From Bacillus sp. REN10 (GTDB lineage Bacteria > Bacillota > Bacilli > Bacillales > Domibacillaceae), in contig NZ_JADHDW010000011.1 of NCBI RefSeq assembly GCF_016820555.1, positions 58,179 to 122,178 of the forward strand: 64,000 nucleotides of DNA, read 5' to 3'. The notes below the pieces were generated by a model, which saw nothing but the letters and a program-made list of their open reading frames with translations, ran no database searches and had not been told where the DNA came from. Position 1 is the stretch's first letter. Every line of letters begins with the position of its first letter. Below, in pieces: positions 63,156 to 64,000 of this stretch. Position numbers and translations under genes: made by a program.

Positions 63156-64000
63156 ATGGAAGAGAGTACATCGTTATTATCATTACTAATTGTTGTTGTG
63201 GCTGCTTTTTTCACGCCGATCTTATTGCATCGATTGAAGTTAAACTTCATTCCGGTTGTTATTGCAGAAATTATTGTCGGTCTGATTTTGGGAAAAAGCG
63301 GCTTTGATATAGTGGAACCAGATGCTTGGCTAGAGATTTTATCAACTCTTGGATTCCTTTTTCTTATGTTTTTAAGCGGTCTTGAAATCGATTTTTCTGC
63401 CTTCTCTACCGATAAAAAACAAAAGAAAAAGTCATCGAAAGCAATGGAAGAACCTAATGCTTTTGTCGCAGCAACTGTTGTATTTTTAGGCATTCTCGTT
63501 TTATCGTATGGATTGTCCTATTTGTTTGTATTATTAGGCTTAATAGAAGACGCGTTTTTAATGACATTAATTATTTCAACCATTTCATTAGGAGTGGTTG
63601 TGCCAACGTTAAAAGAAGCTCACTTAATGAAAACGGTTATTGGACAAATCATCTTACTTGTTGCGGTAATTGCTGATTTGGCTACAATGATCTTGCTCGC
63701 TGTCTATGTATCCGTCAATGGTACAGAAGGCGGAAATACGTGGTTGCTCCTCGTTCTCTTTGGAGTTGGAGTTCTTCTTTACTTTATTGCCAAAAGATTC
63801 AAAAACAATCCGTTTTTTGAAGTTTTATCAACGGGTACGGTGCAGATTGGCACGCGAGCAGTCTTTACATTAATGCTCGTGCTTGTGGCTCTTTCCGAGT
63901 ATGTTGGCGCTGAAAATATTTTAGGTGCTTTTCTAGCCGGGGTCCTAGTTTCATTGCTGGCACCTAACAATGAATTGATTCGTCAACTCGATTCATTCGG
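63156..64000 (+). CDS. yjbQ: CPA2-family Na+(K+)/H+ antiporter YjbQ, cut by window end
   Basis: Membrane antiporter of the monovalent cation:proton antiporter-2 family. The first 281 residues are visible and the frame continues past the window. At least eight hydrophobic helices; VVIAEIIVGLILGKSGF and LGFLFLMFLSGLEID are characteristic of KefB/CPA2 domains, followed by a charged loop (STDKKQKKKSSK) between helices. AAAGGAGAG precedes the ATG. C-terminal TrkA-type domains, if any, lie beyond the window. Confidence 0.88.
   Translation, partial: MEESTSLLSLLIVVVAAFFTPILLHRLKLNFIPVVIAEIIVGLILGKSGFDIVEPDAWLEILSTLGFLFLMFLSGLEIDFSAFSTDKKQKKKSSKAMEEPNAFVAATVVFLGILVLSYGLSYLFVLLGLIEDAFLMTLIISTISLGVVVPTLKEAHLMKTVIGQIILLVAVIADLATMILLAVYVSVNGTEGGNTWLLLVLFGVGVLLYFIAKRFKNNPFFEVLSTGTVQIGTRAVFTLMLVLVALSEYVGAENILGAFLAGVLVSLLAPNNELIRQLDSF

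Overview
This window is a chromosomal segment from a spore-forming, low-GC member of the Bacillaceae. The evidence is a complete gerP spore-germination operon behind a sigma-K-like promoter, competence genes (comK, med, comZ, mecA, coiA), a tryptophan T-box leader, CtsR and FapR operators, and gene order closely matching the Bacillus subtilis hemEHY - yhf/yhj - addBA - gerP - yis/yit - yjz/yja - fab - opp - yjb stretch. It is not B. subtilis itself: clpB is present, sbcDC is absent between addA and gerP, ComK is short, and there are genes outside the B. subtilis order (a two-component cassette, a GH13-like protein, small membrane proteins). No tRNA, rRNA, CRISPR array, prophage or intact insertion sequence was seen.

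Layout. 1-319: degenerate dispersed repeat and the hem promoter. 320-3815: hemE-hemH-hemY, the terminal enzymes of the coproporphyrin-dependent haem route. 4031-6992: TetR regulator YhgD and its probable target YhgE, each preceded by a copy of the same operator-like palindrome. 7116-10624: four-gene cassette of lipoprotein beta-propeller, response regulator, histidine kinase and FixH/YtkA-like lipoprotein. 10709-16761: yhfH (44 aa), yhfI, acyl-CoA ligase lcfB, CAAX protease yhfN, IDEAL protein yhzC, comK and yhjE. 16882-24100: helicase-nuclease addB/addA. 24195-26036: gerPABCDEF on the minus strand, including a 58-aa GTG-started gerPD. 26126-30351: DUF418 protein, yisK, yisL and a membrane-anchored GH13-like protein that has lost catalytic residues. 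30444-35070: yajQ, degV, a HAD phosphatase, yitW, an Fnr-type regulator and an uppP paralogue. 35252-41889: CtsR-controlled clpB, yjzD, med-comZ and FapR-controlled fabH-fabF. 42003-51080: small membrane protein, yjbA, trpS with T-box, DUF3899 protein and the oppABCDF peptide importer. 51549-64000: spxA, mecA, coiA, pepF, a small membrane protein, the sRNA RoxS/RsaE, spxH, truncated haemoglobin yjbI, yjbJ, yjbK, yjbL, yjbM, nadF, yjbO, prpE and the start of the antiporter yjbQ.

How the genes connect. Several encode one regulatory circle around competence and stress proteolysis: ComK, its modulators Med and ComZ, MecA (ClpCP adaptor), CoiA, Spx (ClpXP substrate), SpxH (adaptor for Spx) and ClpB. 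A second theme is oxygen/redox/haem: the hem genes, Fnr, truncated haemoglobin, SpxH and RoxS. Most of the window is ordinary core chromosome. The points most worth a second look are the paired YhgD operators, the inactive-looking GH13 protein, ComK without the C-terminal MecA-recognition region, a two-copy structured repeat, duplicated promoter-like elements before spxA, and the sensory cassette at 7.1-10.6 kb. I found nothing I would call a wholly new system.
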